Shown: positions 15,727 to 26,400, counted from the first letter of the stretch. The stretch: DNA of 64,000 nucleotides from Fodinibius salicampi (GCF_039545095.1 NZ_BAABRS010000003.1:124001-188000), one strand, 5' to 3'. Translations and numbers: made by a program. Notes: a model not told the origin generated them from the sequence alone.

Positions 15727-17856
15727 ATGGCTTATTTAACAACCGAGCGGCAGGAAGGAATCCTCATTGTAACCCTCGACCAGCCGAATGAAAAGGTAAA
15801 CAAACTTAATGAAGCGCTCATTACAGAAGTGCAGGAACTCCTCAAGCAAGCAGAGGGGGAGGACATAAGAGGTATTATACTTATCAGTGGCAAGGAAAAT
15901 AATTTTATTGCCGGGGCCGATGTGGAGATGCTTAAAAACAAGCAGGCACCGGATGAAATCGAGGACCTCAGCCGCCGGGGCAACGAGCTCCTGCTGGAGC
16001 TGGAAAACTTCGATAAGCCGGTAGTTGCTGCTATCCACGGTTCGTGCATGGGTGGGGGGCTTGAAGTAGCGATGGCTTGCCACTACCGGGTTGCTTCAGA
16101 ACATGATAAAACGGTTATGGCGCAGCCGGAAGTAAAATTGGGTCTTCTGCCGGGGGGCGGAGGCACCCAGCGCCTGCCGCGGCTCATAGGCATACAGAAT
16201 GCTCTGACCTATCTGCTTACCGGTAAAAATATATACCCGCGCAAAGCTTATAAACTCGGACTGGTAGATGAACTGACCCACAAAGATGCCATCCTTACCG
16301 CGGCCAAAGAGGCCGTATACCGGCTTTCCAATGAGAAATTTGAGCGCAAAGACAAACGCTCTGTCCTCCATCAGCTCATGGAGGGACTCAGTCCCCTGCG
16401 TAAGATCATCTACTCCCAGGCGCGTAAACGGGCCCAAAAGGAGAGCAAGGGCAACTATCCGGCTCCGCCTACAATAATCGATTGCGTAGCAGAGGGATAT
16501 GAGAATGGCATGCGTGCCGGCCTTAAAATGGAATCCCGGATGTTTGGTCAGCTGGCTGCTACTCCGGAATCCAAAGCAATGGTCAACCTTTTCTTTGCCA
16601 TGCAGGGTGCAAAAAAGAATCCAAATAAAGAACAAGCCGCTAAGGTTCAAAAAATAGGCGTGCTTGGGGCCGGACTCATGGGCTCCGGCATCGCTAATGT
16701 CAGTGCCAACAAGGGAGATTACCGGGTACTGCTTAAAGACCAGAATGCCGGACAAGCCGCCGAAGGGAAAAAACATATATGGCAGGACCTGGAGAGCGAC
16801 CGCCAAAAACGAATCATTTCCTCATTTGAGCGCGATCGTATTGCGAGTCTCGTTACGGCTACCGCCTCCTACAAGGGTTTTCAAAATGTAGATTTGGTGA
16901 TCGAGGCCGTCTTTGAAGATCTGGATCTCAAGAAGTCCATTTTAAAGGAAACCGAAGCCCTGCTTCCCGAAAACGGCATCTTTGCCTCCAATACCTCCTC
17001 CCTCCCCATCCGTAAGATTGCAAAAGCAAGTGAACGTCCGGAGCAGGTGATCGGCATGCACTATTTTTCACCCGTCCCTAAGATGCCGCTGCTCGAGATT
17101 ATCACTACCGACGAAACTGCGGACTGGGTTACAGCCACCGCCCGCCAGGTGGGCATCCAACAGGGCAAGCACGTAATCGTGGTCAATGACGGACCCGGAT
17201 TTTATACCACCCGTATCCTGTCGCCCTTTATGAATGAAGCCCTCATGCTGCTGGAAGAAGGCATTGCTATTAAGGAGCTGGACCATCACATGAAGCAATT
17301 CGGCTTTCCCGTAGGGCCCGCGGCCCTCTTCGATGAAGTGGGCATCGACGTGGCCGCTCATATTACCAAAGTACTTAGCGATCTGTTTGGGGAACGCGGT
17401 ATAGAACCTAGTCAAAAACCGACCACGCTTTTTGAGAAGGGCTACAAAGGAAAGAAAAATAAAAAAGGATTTTACCAGTACGAAGAAAAGGACGGCAAGA
17501 CCAAAAAAACCAATCCCAATGAAGAGATTTATAAATACTTCGGAGGAGCCCGAAGGACGTCAATGGATGCTGAAACCGTACAGCAGCGCATGGCCCTCAC
17601 CATGATCAATGAAGCTGCCTGGTGCCTGCAGGAGGATATCCTGCGCAATCCCACCGATGGCGACCTGGGAGCCGTACTGGGACTCGGATTCCCCCCCTTC
17701 CTCGGCGGGCCGTTTCGGTATATAGACCGCGAGGGCGCCGGAACTATTGTAGAGCGGTTGGAAAGCTACCAGAAAGAGCACGGGGCCCGTTTTAAGCCAG
17801 CGGACGTGCTCAAAGAGTATGCCAAAGAAGACAAGAAGTTTCATAGCGATGAATAA
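15727..17856 (+). CDS. fadJ: Multifunctional enoyl-CoA hydratase / 3-hydroxyacyl-CoA dehydrogenase
   Basis: A 709-residue alpha subunit of the beta-oxidation complex. The N-terminal hydratase/isomerase domain (1-190) has NNFIAGADVEML and GSCMGGGLEVAMAC for the oxyanion hole and PEVKLGLLPGGGGTQRLPRL with the catalytic Glu. The NAD-binding dehydrogenase starts near 315 (GVLGAGLMGSGIA), with GMHYFSPVPKMPLLEI carrying the catalytic His. The C-terminal domain follows from about 500 to the end. It converts trans-2-enoyl-CoA to 3-ketoacyl-CoA for the thiolase encoded just upstream. The gene is intact and in an operon with fadI. Confidence 0.93.
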   Translation: MAYLTTERQEGILIVTLDQPNEKVNKLNEALITEVQELLKQAEGEDIRGIILISGKENNFIAGADVEMLKNKQAPDEIEDLSRRGNELLLELENFDKPVVAAIHGSCMGGGLEVAMACHYRVASEHDKTVMAQPEVKLGLLPGGGGTQRLPRLIGIQNALTYLLTGKNIYPRKAYKLGLVDELTHKDAILTAAKEAVYRLSNEKFERKDKRSVLHQLMEGLSPLRKIIYSQARKRAQKESKGNYPAPPTIIDCVAEGYENGMRAGLKMESRMFGQLAATPESKAMVNLFFAMQGAKKNPNKEQAAKVQKIGVLGAGLMGSGIANVSANKGDYRVLLKDQNAGQAAEGKKHIWQDLESDRQKRIISSFERDRIASLVTATASYKGFQNVDLVIEAVFEDLDLKKSILKETEALLPENGIFASNTSSLPIRKIAKASERPEQVIGMHYFSPVPKMPLLEIITTDETADWVTATARQVGIQQGKHVIVVNDGPGFYTTRILSPFMNEALMLLEEGIAIKELDHHMKQFGFPVGPAALFDEVGIDVAAHITKVLSDLFGERGIEPSQKPTTLFEKGYKGKKNKKGFYQYEEKDGKTKKTNPNEEIYKYFGGARRTSMDAETVQQRMALTMINEAAWCLQEDILRNPTDGDLGAVLGLGFPPFLGGPFRYIDREGAGTIVERLESYQKEHGARFKPADVLKEYAKEDKKFHSDE

Positions 17857-17928
17857 CTAAAAGAGGTCTGTCTGTTTTCGGTACCTAACAGGTCTTGGAG
17901 TATCAGCCACTTTTGTGTGGAGTACATA

Positions 17929-17958
17929 AAACCCCTCTCTGTGTGGAGAGAAGGGTTT
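17929..17958 (+). terminator. Hairpin terminator after fadIJ
   Basis: AAACCCCTCTCT (17929-17940) pairs with AGAGAAGGGTTT (17947-17958) with one mismatch and a 6-base loop. It lies 72 bp after the fadJ stop and would separate it from the converging flagellin gene. Confidence 0.55.
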
Positions 17959-18054
17959 GAGATGGGACATAAACCTGCTGATTGAACTTTTAATCTATTC
18001 CAAGAACTAATGACAAGTATGGAACGATATTACTTTATATCTCAAAACCTATTT

Positions 18055-18094
18055 AAATAAAAAATCCATACTGCCTGTCAGGACAGCATGGATT
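18055..18094 (-). terminator. Rho-independent terminator of flagellin gene 1
   Basis: On the reverse strand, AATCCATGCTG pairs with CAGTATGGATT (18063-18094) and is followed by a T6 run. It starts about 30 bp after the flagellin stop. Confidence 0.75.
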
Positions 18095-19100
18095 GTAAGG
18101 GATTTATGTATGAGAATAAGCGTCTTAGCCAATAAATCCGAGTACCGACTGCGGACCGTTGTTGGCCTGCGCCAGTGAAGACGTGGCCGTCTGCTGCAAG
18201 ATCTGCAGTCGAACCGACTCACTTTGCGCCTTCGCAAAGTCGGTGTCCATAATTCGGGACTTCGCCGATTCGTTGGCACTGATCGCTTCCGAAAGGGTTT
18301 GCTCACGAACGGACAGTGACGACTGGGTAATACCAATGTCGTTCACATTTCCTGACATAGAGGTAATGGCATCATCAACATGGGAAAGGAATGCACGATA
18401 ATCAGCTGAAGTGGCATTCGTGGCAAAAGTAAGTGCTCCCTGTCCACCAGCAGTTGCTGCTGTAGCAGTTATAGCAGCACCACCAGCAGTTGCACCTCCA
18501 TCAGCTATTGCTGCTCCGAGACTTGCATCAGCACCATCTGTGAATAATTCTCCCACGTTAACTGCATTAAGATCAGCTTCAATGGTATCCGATTCGCGCT
18601 CCCCTACCTGGAAGGTCAAACTTAAAGATCCTGTGTTTCCAGAATCGGCGCCATTAAGCAGTTCATAATCCTGGTAAACCGTTTGATCAGCAATTTTATT
18701 AATGTCATCACCTAAGGCTTTTAACTGATCCCCAATAAAGCCTCGTTCATCTTGCCCAAGTGTATCATTGGCTGCCTGCGTAGCCAGTCCTTTCATTTCT
18801 ACCAGGTTATCCATAATCGTACCAAAACTAGACTCTGCAATATCCAGAACCGACTTGGCATCCCCGACGTTCTGCATCGCCTGGTTTAATCCTCCAACCC
18901 GGGCACGCAATTTAGTAGCAATAGAATACCCAGCCGAATCGTCTTCCGCACGATTGATCCGCTTACCGGTTGACATCCGCAGCTGATTCTCGGCCATCTG
19001 CTTGTTAATCTTATTCAGGGACAGCTGGGAATCCAGTGACTGTATGTTTGTGTTTACTCGGTTTAAATCTCCAAAACTTGCCATAACTTTTTCTCCGTTT
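18059..19100. repeat. Direct duplication, copy 1 (flagellin unit)
   Basis: This stretch is repeated at 19624-20665 with a constant offset of 1565 bp. The two copies read as identical by eye, from the terminator T-tract through the coding region to the Shine-Dalgarno (GGAGAAAAAGTT). Homology stops abruptly on both sides. Confidence 0.85.
18125..19084 (-). CDS. fliC: Flagellin, copy 1
   Basis: A 319-residue flagellin, the main filament subunit exported by the flagellar type III system. The conserved N-terminal D0/D1 helices (SLDSQLSLNKINKQMAENQL, RMSTGKRINRAEDDSAGY) and C-terminal D1/D0 helices (SRIMDTDFAKAQSESVRLQI, ending NNGPQSVLGFIG) are complete. The central variable part is short and Ala/Gly/Thr-rich, a plausible target for O-glycosylation by the nearby cluster. 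An upstream in-frame ATG would add 18 residues, but MASFGD follows a good GGAG site and matches the second copy, so I chose 19084. The protein is identical to copy 2. Confidence 0.95.
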   Translation of the reverse strand: MASFGDLNRVNTNIQSLDSQLSLNKINKQMAENQLRMSTGKRINRAEDDSAGYSIATKLRARVGGLNQAMQNVGDAKSVLDIAESSFGTIMDNLVEMKGLATQAANDTLGQDERGFIGDQLKALGDDINKIADQTVYQDYELLNGADSGNTGSLSLTFQVGERESDTIEADLNAVNVGELFTDGADASLGAAIADGGATAGGAAITATAATAGGQGALTFATNATSADYRAFLSHVDDAITSMSGNVNDIGITQSSLSVREQTLSEAISANESAKSRIMDTDFAKAQSESVRLQILQQTATSSLAQANNGPQSVLGFIG

Positions 19101-19623
19101 TTATTGTTGTTTAGTTTCTGAAAGTATCTCCATGACAAGGGTATTATCGTTGGTCTATGAGGGTTCTTAAATTTTTTATCAAAAATAATTCAAGAATTCT
19201 GAAAAATGGAAGAGTATACGCATTGGCATTATTATGATAGGTAAATTTTATCTATCACGGCTCCAGTGTGGAACTCTAATAACTGTCCAAGTTGCAAACT
19301 TGAACCAGTTGTGTGAATATAAACACATTAAAGCCGCCTGTTAGAGAATTCATTCCCGCGGGTATGTAATAATATAAATAGCAAACTCTTCTTTTTTGAC
19401 CCATCCCTCTTGTTCTCCCCTCCCTGAAAATCAAGGAAGGGAGAGACGCTTTGATTTCATTTGCCGGTCTTATAACATGACTGCTGCTGGTTCTACTATA
19501 ACCCCTCCTTGCGTGCAGGGAGGGTCGCTGACGCCTCATAGCTTTAGCGAAGTGGCGGTGCCGAGGAACGAGGCGGAGTGAGGGCAAATCCGCCGATTGG
19601 ACTGCTAACTTATTGCAATAATA
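19101..19623. other. Spacer between the two flagellin genes
   Basis: The part next to copy 1 holds its sigma-28 promoter (19144-19170). The part at about 19392-19600 is more GC-rich, with CCCTCCCTG/GGAAGGG and CCTCCTTG/CAGGGAGG complementary segments, and resembles a dispersed intergenic repeat. No gene is convincing here. Confidence 0.5.
19144..19170 (-). promoter_or_regulatory. Sigma-28 promoter of flagellin gene 1
   Basis: Read on the reverse strand, TTAAGAAC (19170-19163), an 11-bp spacer and AACGATAA (19151-19144) fit the FliA pattern TAAAGTTT-N11-GCCGATAA, with a strong CGATAA core. It lies 60 bp before the start codon. Confidence 0.7.
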
Positions 19624-20665
19624 AAAAAATCCATACTGCCTGTCAGGACAGCATGGATTGTAAGGGATTTATGTATGAGAATAAGCGTCTTAGCCAATAA
19701 ATCCGAGTACCGACTGCGGACCGTTGTTGGCCTGCGCCAGTGAAGACGTGGCCGTCTGCTGCAAGATCTGCAGTCGAACCGACTCACTTTGCGCCTTCGC
19801 AAAGTCGGTGTCCATAATTCGGGACTTCGCCGATTCGTTGGCACTGATCGCTTCCGAAAGGGTTTGCTCACGAACGGACAGTGACGACTGGGTAATACCA
19901 ATGTCGTTCACATTTCCTGACATAGAGGTAATGGCATCATCAACATGGGAAAGGAATGCACGATAATCAGCTGAAGTGGCATTCGTGGCAAAAGTAAGTG
20001 CTCCCTGTCCACCAGCAGTTGCTGCTGTAGCAGTTATAGCAGCACCACCAGCAGTTGCACCTCCATCAGCTATTGCTGCTCCGAGACTTGCATCAGCACC
20101 ATCTGTGAATAATTCTCCCACGTTAACTGCATTAAGATCAGCTTCAATGGTATCCGATTCGCGCTCCCCTACCTGGAAGGTCAAACTTAAAGATCCTGTG
20201 TTTCCAGAATCGGCGCCATTAAGCAGTTCATAATCCTGGTAAACCGTTTGATCAGCAATTTTATTAATGTCATCACCTAAGGCTTTTAACTGATCCCCAA
20301 TAAAGCCTCGTTCATCTTGCCCAAGTGTATCATTGGCTGCCTGCGTAGCCAGTCCTTTCATTTCTACCAGGTTATCCATAATCGTACCAAAACTAGACTC
20401 TGCAATATCCAGAACCGACTTGGCATCCCCGACGTTCTGCATCGCCTGGTTTAATCCTCCAACCCGGGCACGCAATTTAGTAGCAATAGAATACCCAGCC
20501 GAATCGTCTTCCGCACGATTGATCCGCTTACCGGTTGACATCCGCAGCTGATTCTCGGCCATCTGCTTGTTAATCTTATTCAGGGACAGCTGGGAATCCA
20601 GTGACTGTATGTTTGTGTTTACTCGGTTTAAATCTCCAAAACTTGCCATAACTTTTTCTCCGTTT
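19624..20665. repeat. Direct duplication, copy 2 (flagellin unit)
   Basis: The partner of 18059-19100. It includes a full copy of the coding region, the ribosome-binding site and the terminator hairpin (19628-19659), but not the promoter, which is different in sequence. Confidence 0.85.
19690..20649 (-). CDS. fliC: Flagellin, copy 2
   Basis: A 319-residue flagellin with the same amino-acid sequence as copy 1, so the notes on its domains apply. It has its own sigma-28 promoter (20707-20733) and the same hairpin plus T-tract terminator downstream. Perfect identity over about 1.04 kb including silent sites indicates a very recent duplication or ongoing gene conversion. With both promoters intact, the pair would double flagellin output rather than provide antigenic variety. 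Confidence 0.95.
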   Translation of the reverse strand: MASFGDLNRVNTNIQSLDSQLSLNKINKQMAENQLRMSTGKRINRAEDDSAGYSIATKLRARVGGLNQAMQNVGDAKSVLDIAESSFGTIMDNLVEMKGLATQAANDTLGQDERGFIGDQLKALGDDINKIADQTVYQDYELLNGADSGNTGSLSLTFQVGERESDTIEADLNAVNVGELFTDGADASLGAAIADGGATAGGAAITATAATAGGQGALTFATNATSADYRAFLSHVDDAITSMSGNVNDIGITQSSLSVREQTLSEAISANESAKSRIMDTDFAKAQSESVRLQILQQTATSSLAQANNGPQSVLGFIG

Positions 20666-20706
20666 GTTAATTGTAATAAATCGTTTATTTCCTACCTGCA
20701 ACTGGA

Positions 20707-20733
20707 TTATCGGAGTGGAAGAGCCATTCTTAA
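20707..20733 (-). promoter_or_regulatory. Sigma-28 promoter of flagellin gene 2
   Basis: On the reverse strand, TTAAGAAT (20733-20726), an 11-bp spacer and TCCGATAA (20714-20707) are close to the FliA consensus. It is 58 bp before the start codon. The arrangement equals that of copy 1 although the surrounding sequence is unrelated. Confidence 0.75.
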
Positions 20734-20962
20734 ATAATTTTCAAATATTATTGATCTTAACCACATATTGGTAGGGATTATCTTGGAACAAAATATCGAC
20801 ATTTCGATCACAGATAGGCAATTTTATCCCCCCTACAAATAAAAATTGATGGAATCTTTTTTTGTTAGTCCTCTCATGGGGGCAATAAAACCGTTACAGG
20901 AACATGTCCATGTAAAATTACATTGGTAGATGGATTACGTTCTGGAGATAGGTGATCCTTGA

Positions 20963-21959
20963 TCAGTTGCGACTTCCCTGCAACAACTTCTTGAGGAGTG
21001 CATCAACCACCATAGCCTCATATTTTTCTACAGATTGTTCATCTTCTACCTTATATATCACGTACAGCAGCTTTGCCATTATCAAAGGTGGGAAGATCAG
21101 AAAACTCATCAGTTGTTGGATAATCCTGAAGAAAATCGATACTATATTTCTCTTTGAGCCATTGTAAATCATCGAGGTGATTTTGGTAGATAACATGTTT
21201 TACCCAATCCTGAAGTTTGGGTTTATGGATAAATGAAGTGTTTACCTGCTGTATAACGCTCAAATGGTTTTTGAATTGATCTTCATGATTTTGGTAAAGG
21301 TGACGCTGTACTTTTGCTAACAACATCTGCTCTACCGAAAGCGAGGTGTTACTTTCTCGCGACGGCTTAGACAAGCTATCATAAATTGGTTCCTATTTTT
21401 TCACATAGAATCTTACATGAATCTACTCCCTGTTTGTATTTTACAACCTCTATATCAACAAATTCCTCCCAAACCTCTGTTACTTTTCTAAAGTTGATCT
21501 CCCAATTGATTGGGTTTGCTACAAAAGATCGGGCTTTAATCATCTGCTGTTGTGCTGACCGAAAATAATCCACAGGGTCGCGTAAAAATACATACACCTT
21601 AATTTCACCAAAAAACTGCTGAAGATAATTTAGATAGTTTTTGATATAGCATTTTTCTGTTATAAAAAGGTACTCAGTGGATATAATATACTCTGCAGGA
21701 TCAGCTTCAAAATCACGTTCCAGATTAGTGAAATACTTATGACGAATTTAAATTAAGGTATTTTCTCTGTATGAGTTAAACTGACGCGGCCTATCTTTCG
21801 GGTCTGCCTCAGTTGCTAAAAAGGTAAAAGATGGTTCGATTGTTTACCTGGGTAGATATATCCTTACGATTTTAACACATCGCTATTCTTGTGAAGAGTA
21901 TTTTGAATAGATGTAGTGCCCGTTCTATAGGAAACTATATGTAAATGTAGAGTACTCAT
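20963..21959 (-). pseudogene. Broken sulfotransferase-like gene
   Basis: Fragments of one reading frame are spread over all three reverse frames. The start is at 21959 (MSTLHLHIVSYRTGTTSIQN, like the 'hIG..KTGTTsiQ' PAPS-binding loop), with an in-frame stop after 32 codons. The middle reads VFLRDPVDYFRSAQQQMIKA (21379-21597), the family's 'RdP..yf.S.y.q' helix. The end continues in 20963-21374. Several frameshifts and stops separate these parts, so it is unlikely to be functional. It probably once added sulfate in the adjacent surface-glycan pathway. Confidence 0.7.
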
Positions 21960-21970
21960 TGCTATTAAAT

Positions 21971-22747
21971 TTATTGACCTGTGTTTTCTGCAAACGGTTG
22001 ACTTATTTGATCACTAGCTATTTTGAGGTCTCGGGGCGTATCTACTTCAAACCATCCCCGCTGGATAGGGACATAATGCAACTCTCCCTTAAGAGCAAAA
22101 TAATTGAGCATATCTGTCATGTATGCATTTTGTAATGTTCGGCCGCTTTCCCATGCATCTGATTTATTTGCAGTAGCATACTCTTCTTTAAGACGCTGGC
22201 AACCATTTTCCGAGAATTTGATTAATCCTATAAACTGTCCCTCAATATCATCAGTGGAGGAAGGAGTTTGACCCAAAGATTCTACGCGATTACCCGCCCC
22301 TTTTTTAAACGTTTCTGCATCCGAAAGCGGATCGTCACAACGCTGCTGCCAATAAGACAACCATGCTTCGTCAGAAGCTATAACCATATCTTTCTCGCTC
22401 TGCAGAAGCTTCTGTAACACTTGCTCGGAATAAATAATATCACCATAGGCTACAATGACATCACCCGACAGGTAATTCTTGGCACAAAAAAGGCTATAAA
22501 CCATATTTGTGGTATCATATTCTGTATTATGGACTTTTGTTATTCGCGGATCTGCAATTTTCTCTTCTAGATAGCCTGTTACCACTATATTCTTTTCGAT
22601 TCCAAGCTGAGTTAATAGATCGAGTTGTCGTCCCAACAGGGGTTTGCCATCTACAGGGACCATACATTTGGGCGTGTTATTCGTCAACGGACGAAGACGG
22701 GTCCCTTTGCCAGCTGCAAGAATAATTGCTGTATAATCGTTGTTCAT
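21971..22747 (-). CDS. Nucleotidyltransferase, putative CTP:phosphoglutamine cytidylyltransferase (Cj1416-like)
   Basis: A 258-residue sugar/choline-phosphate-type nucleotidyltransferase. The signature ILAAGKGTRLRPLTNNTPKC binds the NTP, and VAYGDIIYSEQ carries the metal-binding Asp. The TTNMVYSLFCA stretch resembles LicC-type cytidylyltransferases. On its own it could use many phosphates. Here it directly follows a class I amidotransferase and a glutamine-kinase-like gene, the same trio as Campylobacter jejuni cj1416-cj1417-cj1418, which makes cytidine diphosphoramidate. I therefore propose that it activates L-glutamine phosphate with CTP. It is the last intact gene of the long reverse-strand operon, and its ATG abuts the previous stop. 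Confidence 0.72.
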   Translation of the reverse strand: MNNDYTAIILAAGKGTRLRPLTNNTPKCMVPVDGKPLLGRQLDLLTQLGIEKNIVVTGYLEEKIADPRITKVHNTEYDTTNMVYSLFCAKNYLSGDVIVAYGDIIYSEQVLQKLLQSEKDMVIASDEAWLSYWQQRCDDPLSDAETFKKGAGNRVESLGQTPSSTDDIEGQFIGLIKFSENGCQRLKEEYATANKSDAWESGRTLQNAYMTDMLNYFALKGELHYVPIQRGWFEVDTPRDLKIASDQISQPFAENTGQ

Positions 22748-23418
22748 TATCTGATAAACATTTTTTTAAAAAATTCGATATCGACACTTCTAAATTTATT
22801 ATAACGCTCTGGATGCCACATAATACCAGACAGGTTTCCATTAATATCTCGAAATCCTTCGATGTAGTTTTCACATGTGGCGGCAGGGATAAACGCACCT
22901 GACAGATTATCTTCTGATATTCCCCAATTGTGATAGGAATTTACACTCATTGAGGGGCCAAAGGTGTGCTGCCATTCTTTCTCTACAATATCAATTTTAT
23001 GGCTGGTAGCCACATGCTTGGCCGGGTCTACCCTCGATTGTGTTCCCCCGTAATAAGCATTTAAAAACTGACATCCTCTGCAAACACCAATAACCGGTTT
23101 TTGATTATTAGTGGCCCATTCGATCAGCTGCATTTCGGTTTGGTCCCGTTCAAGGGCAACATCATCTTTCTGGATCGTCTTATCCGGTATCAACTCTTTC
23201 CCCGATATCCCGATATTATTGCCGCCGGAGAGTATGATTCCTTCCACATCTAATGCGGTTATATATTCCACCGGTGCTGACAAATTATTGGGGATAGGTA
23301 TCAGCTGTACTGCAACTTCTTCGGCAAAATCATACCACACCTGATCCAAAACATCCCGCCGCTCATCGATCTCTTCACGATAAACAACACGCTGTGTTAT
23401 TCCGATCTTTTTCATCAT
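22747..23418 (-). CDS. Class I glutamine amidotransferase-like (peptidase C26), putative gamma-glutamyl-CDP-amidate hydrolase (Cj1417-like)
   Basis: A C26-family hydrolase of about 223 residues. The nucleophile elbow is VIGVCRGCQF, the oxyanion/substrate loop is GIILSGGNNIG, and the catalytic His-Glu is in IMWHPERYN. Relatives remove gamma-glutamyl groups, such as PuuD and the Campylobacter Cj1417 enzyme that frees cytidine diphosphoramidate from its glutamyl conjugate. The start at 23418 (MMKKIGITQR) overlaps the previous stop as ATGA. A longer frame to 23448 exists but would overlap more. Its place between kinase and cytidylyltransferase genes supports the phosphoramidate assignment. Confidence 0.75.
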   Translation of the reverse strand: MMKKIGITQRVVYREEIDERRDVLDQVWYDFAEEVAVQLIPIPNNLSAPVEYITALDVEGIILSGGNNIGISGKELIPDKTIQKDDVALERDQTEMQLIEWATNNQKPVIGVCRGCQFLNAYYGGTQSRVDPAKHVATSHKIDIVEKEWQHTFGPSMSVNSYHNWGISEDNLSGAFIPAATCENYIEGFRDINGNLSGIMWHPERYNKFRSVDIEFFKKMFIR

Positions 23419-26400
23419 CCCAACACCTTTATTTGTTTGTTGGTACAATTGAGCTCTACATTTCTTGCTCGTTCTAACTGTTCAAACAACTGCTCACCAC
23501 AACCAATAGCAGCAGGCAACCCAAATTCCGCACATCGGATTGTCATATGTGAAGCCGCCCCACCATATTTGGTAATTAATCCCTTAATAGAGTGTAAGAA
23601 TATCCAGTCATATCCCGGATCGGCGCCTTCGGTCATTACAATTTTATCCTTTAAATCCTTTTTATCTTTAATTTCCGAAAGTTTACAAATCGGTGCCGTA
23701 ATAACCTTTTCCGTAACATAATTAGGTTGTGATCTACGATGTTCAATGACCTCGAGATCACTGGTGGAAATAATTATATGCGGGGTCTCGATTTTATTCA
23801 CTTCTTTATACCAGTGCTTTCCTTCCTGAATTTTCTGTTTGGTGTACAACTTTGGACGTCTTTCCACACTCAGGGTATTGAGCCTCAATAAATCTTCAAT
23901 GAAAAGATATGAGAGCTCACTTCTATCGAATCCTAACTCTCCGCCCCATTTAGCCAACAACTTAAGAACTGCACTCACATTCTTAGTGAACTGAAATTTA
24001 GCATACTCACGTGCAGCGGTCGCCTCCCCTACATATTTCAACAGTTTATGAGCACTGAATCCCATCCCCATATTTTTAATTTCATTATCAATGGCTTCTA
24101 TGGTTTCCCGATTAAATGTAAAGCCCGAACCACCTGAAGCTCTGGCTTTACTCTTGGCAGACGGTGAAGAACGCTTAACCGCTGGGAAATACTGTTCCGG
24201 ATTTTCATCGTAGCTGTAAGAGGTTATGTCATAGGTACCTGGACGCAAATGACCATACTCATCGAGGAAGTCTTCCCGTGTAATCGTCCCATTCTGCACC
24301 TTTCCCATTGCTTCTACAAAACGACCTGCCACTGTTTCTATGGAATTCAAAAACTTCAATCGCTCCTGGTCAGTAATAACCTCTCGCTGCACAAATCCGC
24401 GCATCATAGATGAGGCGATAAATCCATAGCGCGCCAGAATTGAAAACGGACGTGTACCATGCTCCTTACAATCATCCAGGAGGGTGTGTATGAGTCCGGG
24501 AATTTCGTGATGAACAAAATCGTCTTCGAGCAAATGCTCCCGAAACGGGTCTAAGTCTTCGGTTTCGGAAACAAGTTCTTGCACTGATAGACCATGCTTG
24601 CCCGTCACGGCATCTTCCGTCAATACCCGCAGATGATCTTTTAACTCATCAATTTCTGAGTCATTAAATCCATCCTCTCTCAGGCGATCGAGATGGTGCT
24701 CAATATCCGGGCTATAACAGGTGATTGCGATCTCAAATTCAATCTTGTCATGCAGCTCAGGATATTGATTGAGACGCTGCAAATAATGATTTACTATCTT
24801 TTCTGCGATATCATCCCTTAAACCATCAGGAATTAAATTATTAAAACTATTCCGCACATCGATATACGGATGTCCCCCGATACAATACATAAGCTTGGCA
24901 GGAACTGGATTCCTATATCCCATTTGGGCACGGGCATTTCGCCATGTGGTATCCGTAATCAAATATTGATACAACGAAAGAGCTAATGGCTTGGGACGAA
25001 CCCCGATCATCTCGGCGGGATTCCAGTCGGGCATATCGGCCAATATTGTTGTTTCCCCTAACAAATGCGGATAATTTCTGAGCCTTGAAGATACTTTTTG
25101 CTTAGCTCCTTCCAACATCTCTGTAAAGTGAGTGTCATTGGATTGCTTATCATGAATAGTTATCGGACGCACCTGCACAATATACAACTCATCATTATGG
25201 GTCAGTACAAACTCAATATCCAATGACCGGTATCCTGTAATTCTTTCCAGCTCTTCAATAGCATCAACTACTTTGACAATACGTTCATCTTTCAGTTCAT
25301 AATCACCATTTTTATATAATGAGATCGATTTTGTATTAGCCGATGAACCTGAAGTAACGGTATCTGTGCGGCTGCTTTCATCATCATAGTTAATTACATA
25401 ATAGGGAGTCGCGTTTTCGAGATGCCTTGAAAAAGCTACCCCACTCATAGCCACATCCGTAATAAAGGGCTGTACAAGTACTTGGTTATCGGAATTGTAT
25501 TGGGCTGATCCGTTTTGTTGAAATCCTGTAATTACATCATTAATCCCTTCCTCCAGGGCATGAGTATCGGCTCCCTGAATACCAGCTACACTTAAAAATG
25601 CTCCTGCCTGCGAAGCTTCCCATGAATCTTCTTCGAGTGAACTGCTGCGTATAATGAGCTTTTCGTCTGCAAACTGCCTTTGAATTTCATTGAGCAGCGA
25701 ATCGCTCTCTTTTTCCCACTGCTCCAAGGGAAAATGTATTTGATCACAGACTTGCGACTTGCTAACAAATGGTTGTATTCGCTCAAGTGTTTCTGCTTTC
25801 GTACCAAACACAAACTGAGCCAAATCCTCCTCAGAATCGAGCTCTGCCCATAATCCACGATGATCGTGGGTGGTTATCGGGATATCCCATTGGTGATATA
25901 TAAACTGTAATAGATCGGATAAGCTATCATTATCCGACAATAATCCCCGGTCATTCTCCACCAATTGCATATATAACTTATGGACAATATGCTTTTTCAG
26001 CATTACCAATCCTGAAAACTGGGCATCTGCCTGTAGAGGACCAATTTCTTGGCGACCGATGTTTTTTAGCTGATGATCTTTGAGCTGTACCTTTTCGGCC
26101 TGCTCTTGCAGATAGCCGTGCTGAATCCGCTTTCTCCACTCCGTATCAATCCCGATTGTCACCGGACTGTTATACTGCAACAGATCATTAAAAACCCGGG
26201 GGCGGAAAATAGTATCCGCGTACGTAAGTAATACATCACCCCCCTTCCACGATTCCAATGCATAACGGAGAGAGCCGATAACATGCGTAGTGGCCCATTG
26301 GGGATTTACCGTATAATGTAAATCCGGATACTCTTCAATCACTTCCTCAATCTTATATCCTCCAATAAATGATACACAATCTCCTTCAATACCTGCCTGC

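Noticed and set aside
15736-16083. Reverse-strand ORFs of 60-236 codons inside fadI, fadJ and other chromosomal genes
   Set aside because: They lie within strongly conserved coding genes in another frame and show no family features.
18125-19138. Longer flagellin 1 with an 18-residue N-terminal extension
   Set aside because: The extension is not present in the identical second copy, reads into the promoter-proximal leader, and the inner ATG has the GGAG ribosome site.
19396-19581. 61-residue ORF between the flagellins
   Set aside because: It lies in a GC-rich repeat-like spacer with complementary segments and has no ribosome site or homology.
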